Source: JBAXXL01 sp037127915 (GTDB taxonomy: Bacteria; Bacteroidota; Ignavibacteria; Kapaibacteriales; UBA2268). From it: 64,000 nt of DNA. The stretch spans positions 1 to 64,000 of the forward strand of contig JBAXXL010000022.1 of assembly GCA_037127915.1 (NCBI GenBank). The letters are read 5' to 3'. The notes under the pieces were generated by a model that was not told the DNA's origin, did no database searches, and was given only the letters and a program-made list of their open reading frames with translations. A program made the position numbers and the translations under genes. Positions 8,260 through 17,059 of the stretch are shown piece by piece (position 1 is the first letter of the stretch; the number at the start of each line of letters is the position of its first letter).

Positions 8260-8996
8260 TGAGAGAAAACAATCAACTTGAGTGTTATTTTAGTATGTTT
8301 CATAACGATATTTATAATTCATTTAAAGTATTTTGGGCCAATTATAAAGTAAATAAAAATAACGAAGATGAATTTGTTAAAAATTTTTATGCGCCTAGAG
8401 AAGTACTGATTCAATATTGTAACCATAATAAAATGAATTCTGGTTCATTTGGTGGTATACTGCAAGAATGGACATTTAAACATTTTATTCAAGCAGGTGT
8501 AGATGCTTTTGGTTTAAAAGATTCCGTAGAAGTAATTAATGGACATCAAATAAATTTTAAATGGAAGGAAAAGGGTACAACAAAATTGAATATTGATATT
8601 GTAATAAAAAGTAAAAAATCAACAAAATTATATTGTGCGTTTGAAATAAAAACAAACTTTGAAGACGGTTTCAAAAAATTCAGAAAAGAAGAGAAAATGA
8701 TTTATCACCATCGTACTAAGGGTTATACGCATTTCAAATATTATTACATTAGTTTATCAAAACCAACACCCATATTATGTAAAGACAATCTGAAGGATAT
8801 TTGTACTTTAATTAAACGTAATGAACTTTTTGTAATATTAAAGGACAAAATTAGTTCAAAAGCTCATAAAGATTTTTATCAAGAGAATTATCAAAATATT
8901 GGGGTTGAATCGATGTTAAAAAATATTTATGAAGGTCTTGAACATATAGCTTTAAATGTTAAGACACAAGTAACTATAAACTGCGGAGAAATATAA
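8259..8996 (+). CDS. Putative PD-(D/E)xK nuclease partner of the RM enzyme
   Basis: A 245-aa protein I cannot assign to a named family. The core LNIDIVIKSKKS followed by LYCAFEIKTNFEDG has the spacing of a PD-(D/E)xK nuclease (Asp in NIDIV, E-I-K). The C-terminal half is Lys-rich and helical. Its ATG overlaps the TAA of the MmeI-like gene, so the two are co-translated. It is far more AT-rich than the ends of its neighbour. It may be an extra restriction or anti-phage nuclease, or an accessory DNA-binding factor; the catalytic assignment is inference from a short motif. Confidence 0.6.
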   Translation: MRENNQLECYFSMFHNDIYNSFKVFWANYKVNKNNEDEFVKNFYAPREVLIQYCNHNKMNSGSFGGILQEWTFKHFIQAGVDAFGLKDSVEVINGHQINFKWKEKGTTKLNIDIVIKSKKSTKLYCAFEIKTNFEDGFKKFRKEEKMIYHHRTKGYTHFKYYYISLSKPTPILCKDNLKDICTLIKRNELFVILKDKISSKAHKDFYQENYQNIGVESMLKNIYEGLEHIALNVKTQVTINCGEI

Positions 8997-9052
8997 TTAT
9001 GGTTGGGAATTTTCGATGGTAAGGAATATATGTAATAATAATAAGAATAATT

Positions 9053-9919
9053 ATGCATGAACTTTTGAAAATATTTTCAACACGAGAATTAGCTTATATA
9101 ATATGGTTATTTATAGGTGTAATATCTATATTTTCGATTAAAAAAATAAGATCAGGAATTTATGGGATTGTAAAGTCGTTCTTTGCAAGAAAAATATATT
9201 TAGTACTATTATTTTATTTAATGAATGTTCTTATTATAGTTTTGATTCTCTATAATCTTAAGCTTTGGGAAATCATTTTTCTAAAAGAAACGATTTTTTG
9301 GACGTTCAACTTTATTATTATGATGTTTTCTAAACTCTTAAAACGAAACCCTGAGAATATTGTTAAAATTGTTTTTCAACAAACTATTAGATTATCTATT
9401 TTATTAGGTTTCCTTTATAACATTTTTACGTTTGATTTAATGACTGAAATTATTATGTTTCCGATTATTTTTTTTCTAGTTGTTATATATTCATTTTCAA
9501 ATACTGATAAGCAAAACGCACCGAAAAAAAAGCCAATGACAAATCTTTTTGCCCTCTTAGGAGTAACCTATTTAGCTTTTACAATCTATAAAACGATAGT
9601 CAATTATCAGATGGTATTCACATTTGATAAATTGCAATTGTTAATTCTTCCTATCGTTTTAAGTATATTAATTCTTCCTTGTTGTTATCTAATTGTTCTA
9701 TACGCACAATATGACTTACTTTTAACTAAAATAATATTGATTAATCTTGATCCTATTATTCAAGCAGAAGTTATCAAAAACAGCATTTTAACTGCAAAAC
9801 TTAATATAAATAAGGTTGTTAATATAAAAAAAAATATGAATAAATTTTATTTATCTCAAGCGAAAAATCAAAGAGATTATATAAAGAAAATTGCGAGTTC
9901 GGATTTAATAAAAACATAA
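9053..9919 (+). CDS. Polytopic membrane protein of unknown function
   Basis: A 288-aa protein with about seven hydrophobic segments (roughly residues 12-30, 45-67, 78-92, 105-125, 132-148, 165-183 and 195-218). A hydrophilic, Lys-rich C-terminal tail of about 60 aa follows. No catalytic motif is visible. It lies 56 bp after the nuclease-like gene on the same strand and could be co-transcribed with the restriction genes. A membrane effector or a transporter are both possible; I do not recognise the family with confidence. Confidence 0.7.
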   Translation: MHELLKIFSTRELAYIIWLFIGVISIFSIKKIRSGIYGIVKSFFARKIYLVLLFYLMNVLIIVLILYNLKLWEIIFLKETIFWTFNFIIMMFSKLLKRNPENIVKIVFQQTIRLSILLGFLYNIFTFDLMTEIIMFPIIFFLVVIYSFSNTDKQNAPKKKPMTNLFALLGVTYLAFTIYKTIVNYQMVFTFDKLQLLILPIVLSILILPCCYLIVLYAQYDLLLTKIILINLDPIIQAEVIKNSILTAKLNINKVVNIKKNMNKFYLSQAKNQRDYIKKIASSDLIKT

Positions 9920-9984
9920 TACCCACAAATCAACATAATTATTGTTCATTAGTGGGCATATTGGTAGGATAATTGGATGAAAGG

Positions 9985-10608
9985 CTATTGCTTGTTTGCT
10001 ATCGCCTTTGTTATTTCTCTTGAAGTTAATAAATTATCTAATTCTCTGCAAGATAAATTAATCTCGAATTTATTTTGGAGTTTATTTTTCAAATAATCAC
10101 AGTTTTGGTAAAATTTAGAATACTCATCATCCCAATTAGCATCTGTTTTGATTTCTATTTTCTCTTTTTGAAGGAATTTAATAGATCGTGATGCGATTGA
10201 ATCATAAATATAAAATTTATTCGGTAAATGAAAATGCAAGTATTTTGAAGCAAGTGACCTTTTATCAAGCCCTGTAATGTCTTTAAATAACTTAGTAACG
10301 TTTTTATGTGTTTCCATAAAAACATTAATATCATCAGAATTATCTCTATTGTTTAACCATACATCAATATCTGATTGCTCAATTTTGGGTACAACATTAT
10401 CTTTCCAAAAATCCTCACCTATCTTTACTTCTTTACGTCGTTCAATTGAAGCGGAATATGCACGGCCAATCAACCAAATTTTGGCAATAATTTCGTTTGG
10501 TTTTTCATGTTTGAAATTATCTTCACATAAATTATACAATACTTGGTTGCCTAAGTCCCAATCATTGGCTTTTTTACTATTTTTAATTAACTCTTCTAAA
10601 TTAATCAT
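9985..10608 (-). CDS. Conserved hypothetical protein (SKYLHFHLP motif)
   Basis: A 207-aa soluble, mostly helical protein without signal peptide or membrane segment. The most distinctive stretch is SLASKYLHFHLPNKFYIYDS, which looks like a conserved family core, but I cannot name a function. It is convergent with the membrane protein gene. It is preceded by repeat R1, which on this strand supplies a TAATTTTG promoter-like box about 60 bp before the start codon. Its position in the restriction island suggests an accessory or defence role; that is inference only. Confidence 0.75.
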   Translation of the reverse strand: MINLEELIKNSKKANDWDLGNQVLYNLCEDNFKHEKPNEIIAKIWLIGRAYSASIERRKEVKIGEDFWKDNVVPKIEQSDIDVWLNNRDNSDDINVFMETHKNVTKLFKDITGLDKRSLASKYLHFHLPNKFYIYDSIASRSIKFLQKEKIEIKTDANWDDEYSKFYQNCDYLKNKLQNKFEINLSCRELDNLLTSREITKAIANKQ

Positions 10609-10618
10609 ATTCCCTCAT

Positions 10619-10754
10619 CTCTCTTCTTCTTATCTCGTTTATTTACGTACTCTCAATAAACTGCCACAAAATTACAAATAAATAAATACATTCTAAGCAA
10701 TTTTTTTTCCACATTGGTTGTTTTTTCTTTTTGTTTGCCCGCGGCGGGAAGAAG
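10619..10754. repeat. Interspersed repeat R, copy 1 (full length)
   Basis: About 135 bp: TCTTCTTATCTCG, TTTACGTACTCTCAATAAAC, TGCCACAAAATTACAAATAA, TACATTCTAAGCAA, TTTTCCACATTG and a GCCCGCGGCGGGAAGAA end. The GC-rich end is a small palindrome (CCCGCGGCGGG). The same order recurs in R3 and R5, and the second half alone in R2, R4 and R6. All copies point the same way. On the minus strand it contains TAATTTTG at 10667-10674, a possible promoter for the gene at 9985-10608. Confidence 0.85.
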
Positions 10755-10788
10755 CTTTTAGTATTTAAACAATTGCGTTTCATTCTCA

Positions 10789-11847
10789 TTAGTGGTTGAA
10801 ATCTTCGAATTCATCCATATTAAAATCATGCAGAGCGATAAAAAAAACATTATCCGGGTCAAAAGGAACTTTTTCTTTTTCTTCAATTGCAACGTTAGTT
10901 TCAATAAAACGGAATAATTCCCAATTTACATCGAAATCCATTTTCAATTTCGCCATACCGACATTTTTTTCTATCTGTTCTGATTTTAATTTATTAAGAA
11001 TATCGCTAACGAATAAAAGTTGTATATTATAATCCCTTATAACGTGCTTATAAAATTGTATATTGAACCGATTTGGAATAAATCTGTAAAAAATATTATG
11101 TCTCTCATTACCCAGTCTAACAAAGGGAATGCTATCGTCTTGACCAATTATTTCAAGTTCCACCAACTTGTTATAAATATCTTTATTGGTTAGATGCTTT
11201 AGTCCGAATTCTTCGTAAAGATAATATAAATCGATTTTTGTGGTTTGGTCGATTATTTGGGTTTTAAGCATTATGCATAACCTTAAGTATGCGTCTGATA
11301 TATTCGATAATAAACAAATAGTTTCAATATAAGATTCTTTGAGTAAAGCTTCCTTTGCAAGTTTTTTGGTTAGATTGGTAGCATTCATAAAACTTTCAAA
11401 TTTAAGCTGTTCGACCTTGAAATCTCTTTTGGTTGCTTCAATAAAATTGAAACTCCTCATTATATACTTAGCCTGCTCGGTTAATTGATTAATTATCTCA
11501 CTGTTCCCCATATTATCGAATTTACTGATAACCAGATTAAAATTAACAAAACGATCGTCAATAATTCTTGTCCATTTTTTTGTAAAGAATGATTCTGCTC
11601 TTTTATCAGGGAAAGTGAAAAAACCTGCATTATCCATCTTCTTACCCGAACGAATTTCAAAAAGTCTAAATTCTTTTTCTTTGTGTAAATTACAAGTAAA
11701 TGATTTGATTTCAATTTGAAACTTATAAAATTTTGGACACGTAATGTCAAAGAATATACTGAAATTATCTTGTTTTGCTTTCTGAAATCTCCAAGTTTTT
11801 GGTATGGTTATTTCGTATTGTCCACTTGAATGAATAAAATTGACCAT
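10789..11847 (-). CDS. Hypothetical protein with HEPN-like C-terminal candidate
   Basis: A 352-aa soluble protein of unknown family. The N-terminal half (1-130) is beta-rich with alternating hydrophobics. The C-terminal half is helical (AYLRLCIMLKTQIIDQTTK) and includes RLGNERHNIFYRF. That stretch loosely recalls the R-x-x-x-x-H signature of HEPN RNases, but the spacing is not canonical, so nuclease activity is only a suggestion. The C-terminus is acidic (NMDEFEDFNH). It lies between repeats R1 and R2, like other genes of this island. No operon partner is evident. Confidence 0.7.
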   Translation of the reverse strand: MVNFIHSSGQYEITIPKTWRFQKAKQDNFSIFFDITCPKFYKFQIEIKSFTCNLHKEKEFRLFEIRSGKKMDNAGFFTFPDKRAESFFTKKWTRIIDDRFVNFNLVISKFDNMGNSEIINQLTEQAKYIMRSFNFIEATKRDFKVEQLKFESFMNATNLTKKLAKEALLKESYIETICLLSNISDAYLRLCIMLKTQIIDQTTKIDLYYLYEEFGLKHLTNKDIYNKLVELEIIGQDDSIPFVRLGNERHNIFYRFIPNRFNIQFYKHVIRDYNIQLLFVSDILNKLKSEQIEKNVGMAKLKMDFDVNWELFRFIETNVAIEEKEKVPFDPDNVFFIALHDFNMDEFEDFNH

Positions 11848-11921
11848 AATATTTCTACTGCTTTTGTTCTTTTTACTAATTTACATCTAACTCATTTACA
11901 AATCTAATAAAAAACTATGAT

Positions 11922-11994
11922 AAAATACATTCTAAGCAATTATTTTTCCACATTGTATGTTTTTTCTTTTTGTTTGCCCGAGGCGGGGAAGAAA
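11922..11994. repeat. Interspersed repeat R, copy 2 (second half only)
   Basis: Carries AAAATACATTCTAAGCAATT, TTTTTCCACATTG and GCCCGAGGCGGGGAAGAA. It lies between the divergent gene at 10789-11847 and the plus-strand gene at 12080. The first half of the repeat is missing. Confidence 0.8.
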
Positions 11995-12030
11995 AGCTTA
12001 TGCAATTTATTTATTTTTTTATTTGTATTT

Positions 12031-12059
12031 TTGTTTTTCAATATGTATAATTAAATTTG
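12031..12059 (+). promoter_or_regulatory. Promoter, TTG-N18-TAAATTTG
   Basis: TTG at 12031-12033, an 18-base spacer, and TAAATTTG at 12052-12059 match the Bacteroidota -33/-7 promoter. The predicted start of transcription is about 12066, 14 bp before the ATG of the first HA-repeat gene. The segment TATTTTTGTTTTTCAAT recurs before the second HA gene (about 13314-13330). Confidence 0.6.
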
Positions 12060-12079
12060 TATTCAAGATTTGGTAAAAT

Positions 12080-13264
12080 ATGACACGATACGAACTAGGA
12101 TTAAAAAGAGACTTGCTTTGGGAAGAACGTTTTAACGAACTTCTCAAATACAGGGATTTATACGGAACTGTAAATGTACCCAACCGATCCAGAGATTTAT
12201 CATATCCATATTGGGAGCGAAGATTAGGTACTTGGGTGGATAATCAGCGCCAAAACCATAAAAGAGGAAAATTAGTAGATTGGCGATATGATAAACTTGT
12301 ATCTGTCGGTTTCGACTTCGACCCGAATGTAAATATATTTGAACAACATTTTGCTGATTTTCTGAAATTTAAAGAAAAATACGGACACACGCTTGTACCG
12401 AGAAATTGCACGGAATTCCCATTGCTTTCTTCTTGGGTACGTCATATACGTGCCAAATCCTGCCGGGAAGATTGGAAAAATAGGTTGGATAAAGAGGGCT
12501 TTGTTTGGGATGTAATAGAAGAGTTTTGGCAAAATAATTTTCGAGAACTTGCAGAATACAAGAAAGAGCACGGCCATTTCAAAGTTTACTATAAAAACAA
12601 GGAATGTTCAAAGATACTAAACTGGGCGAACAGAATGCGTATGGCTAAGCGACACGAAATCAGACAGAGTTTATCGAAGGAAAAGATACAATTATTAGAT
12701 TCTATCGGATTTGATTGGGAACCGGCAGAAACAACTTGGAATCAAAACATTAGCAAGTTGAAGGAATTTATTGCTAAATACAACGATACTTACGTACCTA
12801 TCAGGAAGTGCGAAATTGAAGGACTCGGAATCTGGGTTGCTTGGGCTCGAGATAATAAGGATAGACTTACCAATTCTCAAATTGAAGAACTCGATGCGCT
12901 TGGATTTGAGTGGGATTCAGAATTAGCATATAGAAAACGAAATAATATTTTAAATATTAACGGGTTAGGTCCCGAGGAATATACAAGTAAGATTACCCCT
13001 GCCCGCCAAGTACAAATTGACAGGGATTGGGAAATTAAGTATAACGAACTTCTGAAATATAAGGATATGCACGGCAATACAAATGTTCCAGATAGAATCA
13101 AAATACCCGAAACCAATAAGTTTGATCGGAAATTGGGTTCTTGGGTAACAGCTCAGCGAATGTTATATCGAAAAGGAACATTACAAAAGTGGCGCTATGA
13201 AAAACTAGTATCTGTTGGTTTTGATTTCTATCCCAAAGGCATAAATGAAAAGAAAAGAATATAA
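12080..13264 (+). CDS. Standalone helicase-associated (HA) repeat protein 1
   Basis: A 394-aa protein built almost entirely of about 60-70-residue HA repeats (PF03457 type: W...y..L..y...hG...vP......lg.Wv..qR......L...r...L..iGF.w). Repeats lie at about residues 14-80, 87-143, 150-213, 220-278 and 317-383. HA domains normally follow a superfamily 2 helicase and are thought to bind nucleic acid; here there is no ATPase part. It is the first of a tandem paralogous pair (next gene at 13374). The role is unknown; nucleic-acid or protein recognition is the plausible inference. Confidence 0.88.
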   Translation: MTRYELGLKRDLLWEERFNELLKYRDLYGTVNVPNRSRDLSYPYWERRLGTWVDNQRQNHKRGKLVDWRYDKLVSVGFDFDPNVNIFEQHFADFLKFKEKYGHTLVPRNCTEFPLLSSWVRHIRAKSCREDWKNRLDKEGFVWDVIEEFWQNNFRELAEYKKEHGHFKVYYKNKECSKILNWANRMRMAKRHEIRQSLSKEKIQLLDSIGFDWEPAETTWNQNISKLKEFIAKYNDTYVPIRKCEIEGLGIWVAWARDNKDRLTNSQIEELDALGFEWDSELAYRKRNNILNINGLGPEEYTSKITPARQVQIDRDWEIKYNELLKYKDMHGNTNVPDRIKIPETNKFDRKLGSWVTAQRMLYRKGTLQKWRYEKLVSVGFDFYPKGINEKKRI

Positions 13265-13373
13265 AGCATATTTGAAATATTTATATAAGCTATATTAGAT
13301 TTACTTATTTTTTGTATTTTTGTTTTTCAATTTCTGACATTAATAATTGAATTAGTGATGAGGTTAATCGAAA

Positions 13374-14768
13374 ATGGGCATAAACTACGCAAGGCAATTA
13401 TATCTTGACCAAATTTGGGAAGAGCGATTTAACGAACTTCTCAAATACAGGGATTTATATGGAACGGTTATCGTTCCACATAGAAATGGTAAATTACAAT
13501 ATCCTGAATGGGAAAGAAAATTAGCTTCTTGGTCAAATACTCAACGCCAAAAATATAAAAAAGGTAAATTATTTGATTGGCGATATAGCAAACTAGTTTC
13601 TATTGATTTTGATTTCGCTCCTTTTGAAACCAGATTTGAAGAACATTTTGCAGATTTTCTAAAATTTAAAGAAAAATACGGCCACGCACTTATCCCTAAT
13701 GCTTGTAACGAATATCCATCGCTTGGCTCTTGGGCTGTACATTGCCGTTCAAAAGGGGTTCGCCCTGATCGTAAAGAACGATTGGACAAAGAAGGATTTG
13801 TTTGGGATGCTATTGATGAAAAATGGCAAAACTTTTTCATTGAACTTGCCGAATACAAAAAAGCAAAAGGGCATACTAAATTTTCCAAGAAAGAAGGTTA
13901 CGGGAGATTACAATATTGGGCTGCTAGATTACGATCATTAAGAAGAGGTACGACTGGACCACAATTATCAGATGAACAAATAAAATTATTAGATTCAATT
14001 GGTTTTGATTGGGAGCCTCTGGATGCTGATTGGAATCGCCATTTCCAAAAGCTAATGGAATTCATCAATAAATATAATCACCCCTATGTAAAGGCGAAAG
14101 ACTGCGAAATTGAAGGTTTGGGTTCTTGGGTTTCTTGGTTAAGGATCAATAAAAATCGCCTATCAAACGAGAAAATAGCGCAACTCGATTCAGTAGGTTT
14201 TGAATGGGATACATACACCGCATTGAAAAAGAGAAATAGGTTGAATAATCCTAAACCTGTTAATTTGGGGTGGAACAGTAAAGAAAATCTTGATAGATTG
14301 GCAAGAATGGAAGCCGTTTGGCAAATGAAATTCGATGAATTACTGCAATATAGAGATAAATACGGAACATTGAATGTACCTACTGATTCATATAAAGGAA
14401 AAGACAAACCCGGAAACGGACCTTTGTACAATTGGATACACAAGCAACGTGTCTATTATAGAGATGGTATGTTGTCTAAGTCAAGATATGAAAAACTCGT
14501 TGCAGTAGGTTTTGATTTTGACCGAGTGGAAAGCTATTTTGAAAAGCATTTTGCAAATCTGATAAAATTTAAAGAAAAATACGGACATACTCTTGCAACT
14601 CGCAGTTATCCAGATTATAGAGAACTTGGTTGTTGGGCAGAGCGAATGAGAACGCTAAAAGTTAGAGATGAACACAGAAAAAGGTTAGAAGAGATTGGTT
14701 TTTATTCGGATATTGAAAAATTATTAAAAAAACGTAAAAGTTCTAAAAGGAAGAAGCCTTCAGATTAG
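13374..14768 (+). CDS. Standalone helicase-associated (HA) repeat protein 2
   Basis: A 464-aa paralogue of the preceding protein, starting with almost the same sequence (IWEERFNELLKYRDLYGTV). It has six HA repeats; the last begins at FEKHFANLIKFKEKYGHTL. The lysine-rich tail (KKRKSSKRKKPSD) would suit nucleic-acid binding. It is 109 bp downstream of HA protein 1 with its own leader, which shares the TATTTTTGTTTTTCAAT segment, so the pair arose by duplication including the promoter. Repeat R3 begins 17 bp after the stop. No helicase or nuclease domain is fused. Confidence 0.88.
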   Translation: MGINYARQLYLDQIWEERFNELLKYRDLYGTVIVPHRNGKLQYPEWERKLASWSNTQRQKYKKGKLFDWRYSKLVSIDFDFAPFETRFEEHFADFLKFKEKYGHALIPNACNEYPSLGSWAVHCRSKGVRPDRKERLDKEGFVWDAIDEKWQNFFIELAEYKKAKGHTKFSKKEGYGRLQYWAARLRSLRRGTTGPQLSDEQIKLLDSIGFDWEPLDADWNRHFQKLMEFINKYNHPYVKAKDCEIEGLGSWVSWLRINKNRLSNEKIAQLDSVGFEWDTYTALKKRNRLNNPKPVNLGWNSKENLDRLARMEAVWQMKFDELLQYRDKYGTLNVPTDSYKGKDKPGNGPLYNWIHKQRVYYRDGMLSKSRYEKLVAVGFDFDRVESYFEKHFANLIKFKEKYGHTLATRSYPDYRELGCWAERMRTLKVRDEHRKRLEEIGFYSDIEKLLKKRKSSKRKKPSD

Positions 14769-14784
14769 TGTTTTTCTAACTCCT

Positions 14785-14914
14785 ATTCTTCTTATCTCGT
14801 TTATTTACGTACTCTCAATAAACTGCCACAAAATTACAAATAAAAAAATACATTCTAAGCAATTATTTTTCCACATTGATATGTTTTTCTTTGTTTGCCC
14901 GCGGCGGTGAAGAA
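14785..14914. repeat. Interspersed repeat R, copy 3 (full length)
   Basis: Same order of blocks as R1, ending GCCCGCGGCGGTGAAGAA. Together with element copy C and R4 it forms a unit (14785-15226) that is repeated as R5-D-R6 on the other side of the deaminase-fusion gene. Confidence 0.85.
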
Positions 14915-14935
14915 ATACACGCGAGAAGATGGAAG

Positions 14936-15107
14936 AAACACACCCCCTAACCCCCTCTTAATAGAGGGGGAACAAGACAAGTGTATTAATATTATTTACT
15001 TATAGTGTTTTTATATTTGTGACAAATACTTTATAAAGATTATAAACAAATCTCAAATAATGACTTAGGTTATCCCCGCTCTATTAAGAGGGGGTTAGGG
15101 GGTGTGT
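14936..15107. repeat. Inverted-repeat element, copy C
   Basis: The left arm is CACCCCCTAACCCCCTCTTA and the right arm is TAAGAGGGGGTTAGGGGGTG. They are near-perfect inverted repeats around an AT-rich body that includes ATGACTTAGGTTAT. The right flank (GGCATAACTTTCGATTAATA, then CTTGAATAATAA) matches copy D almost exactly. Confidence 0.88.
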
Positions 15108-15158
15108 CGAAAGGCGAATATTGGCATAACTTTCGATTAATAATCAACTTGAATAATA

Positions 15159-15226
15159 ATTACAAATAAAAAAATACATTCTAAGCAATTATTTTTCCAC
15201 ATTGGTTGTTTTTTCTTTTTGTTTGC
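15159..15226. repeat. Interspersed repeat R, copy 4 (second half)
   Basis: ATTACAAATAAAAAAATACA, TTCTAAGCAATTATTTTTCC and ACATTGG then a T-rich stretch; it breaks off at GTTTGCC where the CTTATCGGACAA repeats begin. Confidence 0.8.
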
Positions 15227-15228
15227 CG

Positions 15229-15327
15229 CTTATCGGACAACTTGTCCGATAAATTGTCCGATAAGCCTTATTAATGATAATTATATTCTTTTTATTGGAC
15301 AGTAAGCTTAGAAAATTGTCCGATAAG
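15229..15327. repeat. Cluster of TTGTCCGATAAG repeats at the 3' end of the deaminase-fusion gene
   Basis: CTTATCGGACAA (15229-15240), then TTGTCCGATAA (15242-15252), TTGTCCGATAAG (15254-15265) and TTGTCCGATAAG again (15316-15327), the last touching the stop codon of the minus-strand gene. The first copy is inverted relative to the rest, so strong hairpins can form. It may act as terminator, operator or recombination site; the sequence alone does not decide. Confidence 0.7.
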
Positions 15328-16806
15328 TTATTTCAATTTATACCTTGTTCCTTTCTTTTCACCGGTTTTAATTACTAATCCATTATCAACAAGATTCTTC
15401 AATCTTCTATTTGCCGTCTTTATTTCCAAATTAAAATGTTTAGCATATTCGCTTACAGAAACTTCTTTGTTTTGCTGAATAAATAATAATCCATCATTTG
15501 CTTCTTTTGAAAGTGTACTACTATCTATACCTTTAGCTTCTGCTATAAAATCTTTAGATCTACCAAATGTCATTTGTAGGATTCCAGCTTTCAAATCAAA
15601 TGTAGGTAGTGGAAAACCAAGTTCATTGAGATGCTTCATTTGACTTAATCCAATACCTCTTTGCTCTGCTAATCCCATTTTGTTAAACACAAACATTATT
15701 TTAGGATTCCGACTTATTGAAGGTGCATCGAATGAATTAAGGTCTTCGAGTATGAGAGGATTTACCGGATTTCCAGGACTACGAATGATAATCTTCTTTG
15801 GGCTGATAGAAAGGAAGTTTGTAGCCATTTCATTTTCGTAATCTCGATGTATAATAGCGTTTGCAATAGCTTCACGAAGATAGATTAATGGAAAATCTAT
15901 CTGCTCTTTTCGTACACCTTCACTTCGGTCAATAGTTAATTTAAAAGCTTTGTCCTTAATAAAGTCAAGAATGGAAGTTAATTGACTTACTATGGGGCCT
16001 CCAAAATCTTTTATCTCTTTTTCACCATTTGCATAATTGATTTCAACTTTAAAAATTGTATGCGGATATATAGTATCTACATTTTTACCAAAAAGAATAA
16101 TTCCTAAGCGAGTTGGGTGAAGCATTTCATTAGAATCTCTATCTGCTATTTCAAATCCCAAAGCCCATTGATTAAATTTTTGTGAAGGGTAAGAAAAACC
16201 AGCACTTGAATATTTCAAAAATTGGTTAACTGCTGTATTATCAAATTGGTTGATTTTTGCTTTGGTTTCCGATTTTTGTAGATATGATTTTTGTTTATTG
16301 TATTTTTCTTTTAATAATTTAAACTGCTCCAATTCCTTTTCAGCAATAAATATTTTATTCAGATGTCTGATTTCATCTTGAAGATGACTCGGAAAATCAA
16401 TTACTTCAATACCTTTCGATGCAAGAAAATTTGCACCTTCATTTTCTACTTTTGGATTTGGGTCTCGGATACCGATATAAACCTTGCTGATTCTTGATTT
16501 ATATATATGCGTCGAACATCCTCTTTTGGGTTCGTTTCTTGCTTTATCTACACAAGGTTCAAGTGTAACATAAAGTTCACATCCATCTAAATTTTTGTCT
16601 TTTAATTTTCTTTCAATAAGTGTATATTCACAATGTTCGCCTATACGTAATTCGCCACGATAAGCTTTTGCTAATATTTCGCCATCTTTGGTAGTTATGA
16701 TAGCACCAACCTTCGGATCAGCTTTATCAATATGCTCAGGTATTGATTTTTTACTTTCATTGATTGTCAATTGCATCAATTGTTCAGTTGTTAAGTTCTT
16801 GCCCAT
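15328..16806 (-). CDS. Deaminase-like / GHKL ATPase / winged-helix fusion protein
   Basis: A 492-aa three-part protein. Residues 1-140 resemble a zinc cytidine/RibD-type deaminase: His58-Cys-Glu60 in GEHCEYTLIE and Pro84-Cys85 with Cys97 in VTLEPCVDKARNEPKRGC, then KVYIGIRDPNP. Residues 200-415 match the HATPase_c_4 module of AlbA/Schlafen-type regulators: LREAIANAIIHRDYE (310-324), IIIRSPGNP and AEQRGIGLSQM (380-390). Residues 436-490 form a winged helix ending KKGTRYKLK. In the usual family the N-terminus is an AlbA_2 domain; here a deaminase-like domain takes its place. Nucleotide or base deamination gated by ATP and DNA binding is inference. It is bracketed by long direct repeats. Confidence 0.85.
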   Translation of the reverse strand: MGKNLTTEQLMQLTINESKKSIPEHIDKADPKVGAIITTKDGEILAKAYRGELRIGEHCEYTLIERKLKDKNLDGCELYVTLEPCVDKARNEPKRGCSTHIYKSRISKVYIGIRDPNPKVENEGANFLASKGIEVIDFPSHLQDEIRHLNKIFIAEKELEQFKLLKEKYNKQKSYLQKSETKAKINQFDNTAVNQFLKYSSAGFSYPSQKFNQWALGFEIADRDSNEMLHPTRLGIILFGKNVDTIYPHTIFKVEINYANGEKEIKDFGGPIVSQLTSILDFIKDKAFKLTIDRSEGVRKEQIDFPLIYLREAIANAIIHRDYENEMATNFLSISPKKIIIRSPGNPVNPLILEDLNSFDAPSISRNPKIMFVFNKMGLAEQRGIGLSQMKHLNELGFPLPTFDLKAGILQMTFGRSKDFIAEAKGIDSSTLSKEANDGLLFIQQNKEVSVSEYAKHFNLEIKTANRRLKNLVDNGLVIKTGEKKGTRYKLK

Positions 16807-16902
16807 CGGTATATTATTAATAAATAAAAATGTTTTGTTAGCTTGCTTTATATGCCATTTAGTTCAGTTTATTGTGAGTGACTTCTGTAATCTTTCGTTT
16901 TT

Positions 16903-17038
16903 CTCTCTTCTTCTTATCTCGTTTATTTACGTACTCTCAATAAACTGCCACAAAATTACAAATAAAAAAATATATTATAAGCAATTATTTTTCTACATTG
17001 TATGTTTTTTCTTTTTGTTTGCCCGCGGCGGGGAAGAA
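16903..17038. repeat. Interspersed repeat R, copy 5 (full length)
   Basis: Same blocks as R1 and R3, ending GCCCGCGGCGGGGAAGAA. Read on the minus strand it precedes the deaminase-fusion gene and contains TAATTTTG (16951-16958), a possible promoter box about 145 bp before the start codon. Confidence 0.85.
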
Positions 17039-17059
17039 ACACACCCTGGAAGATGGAAG

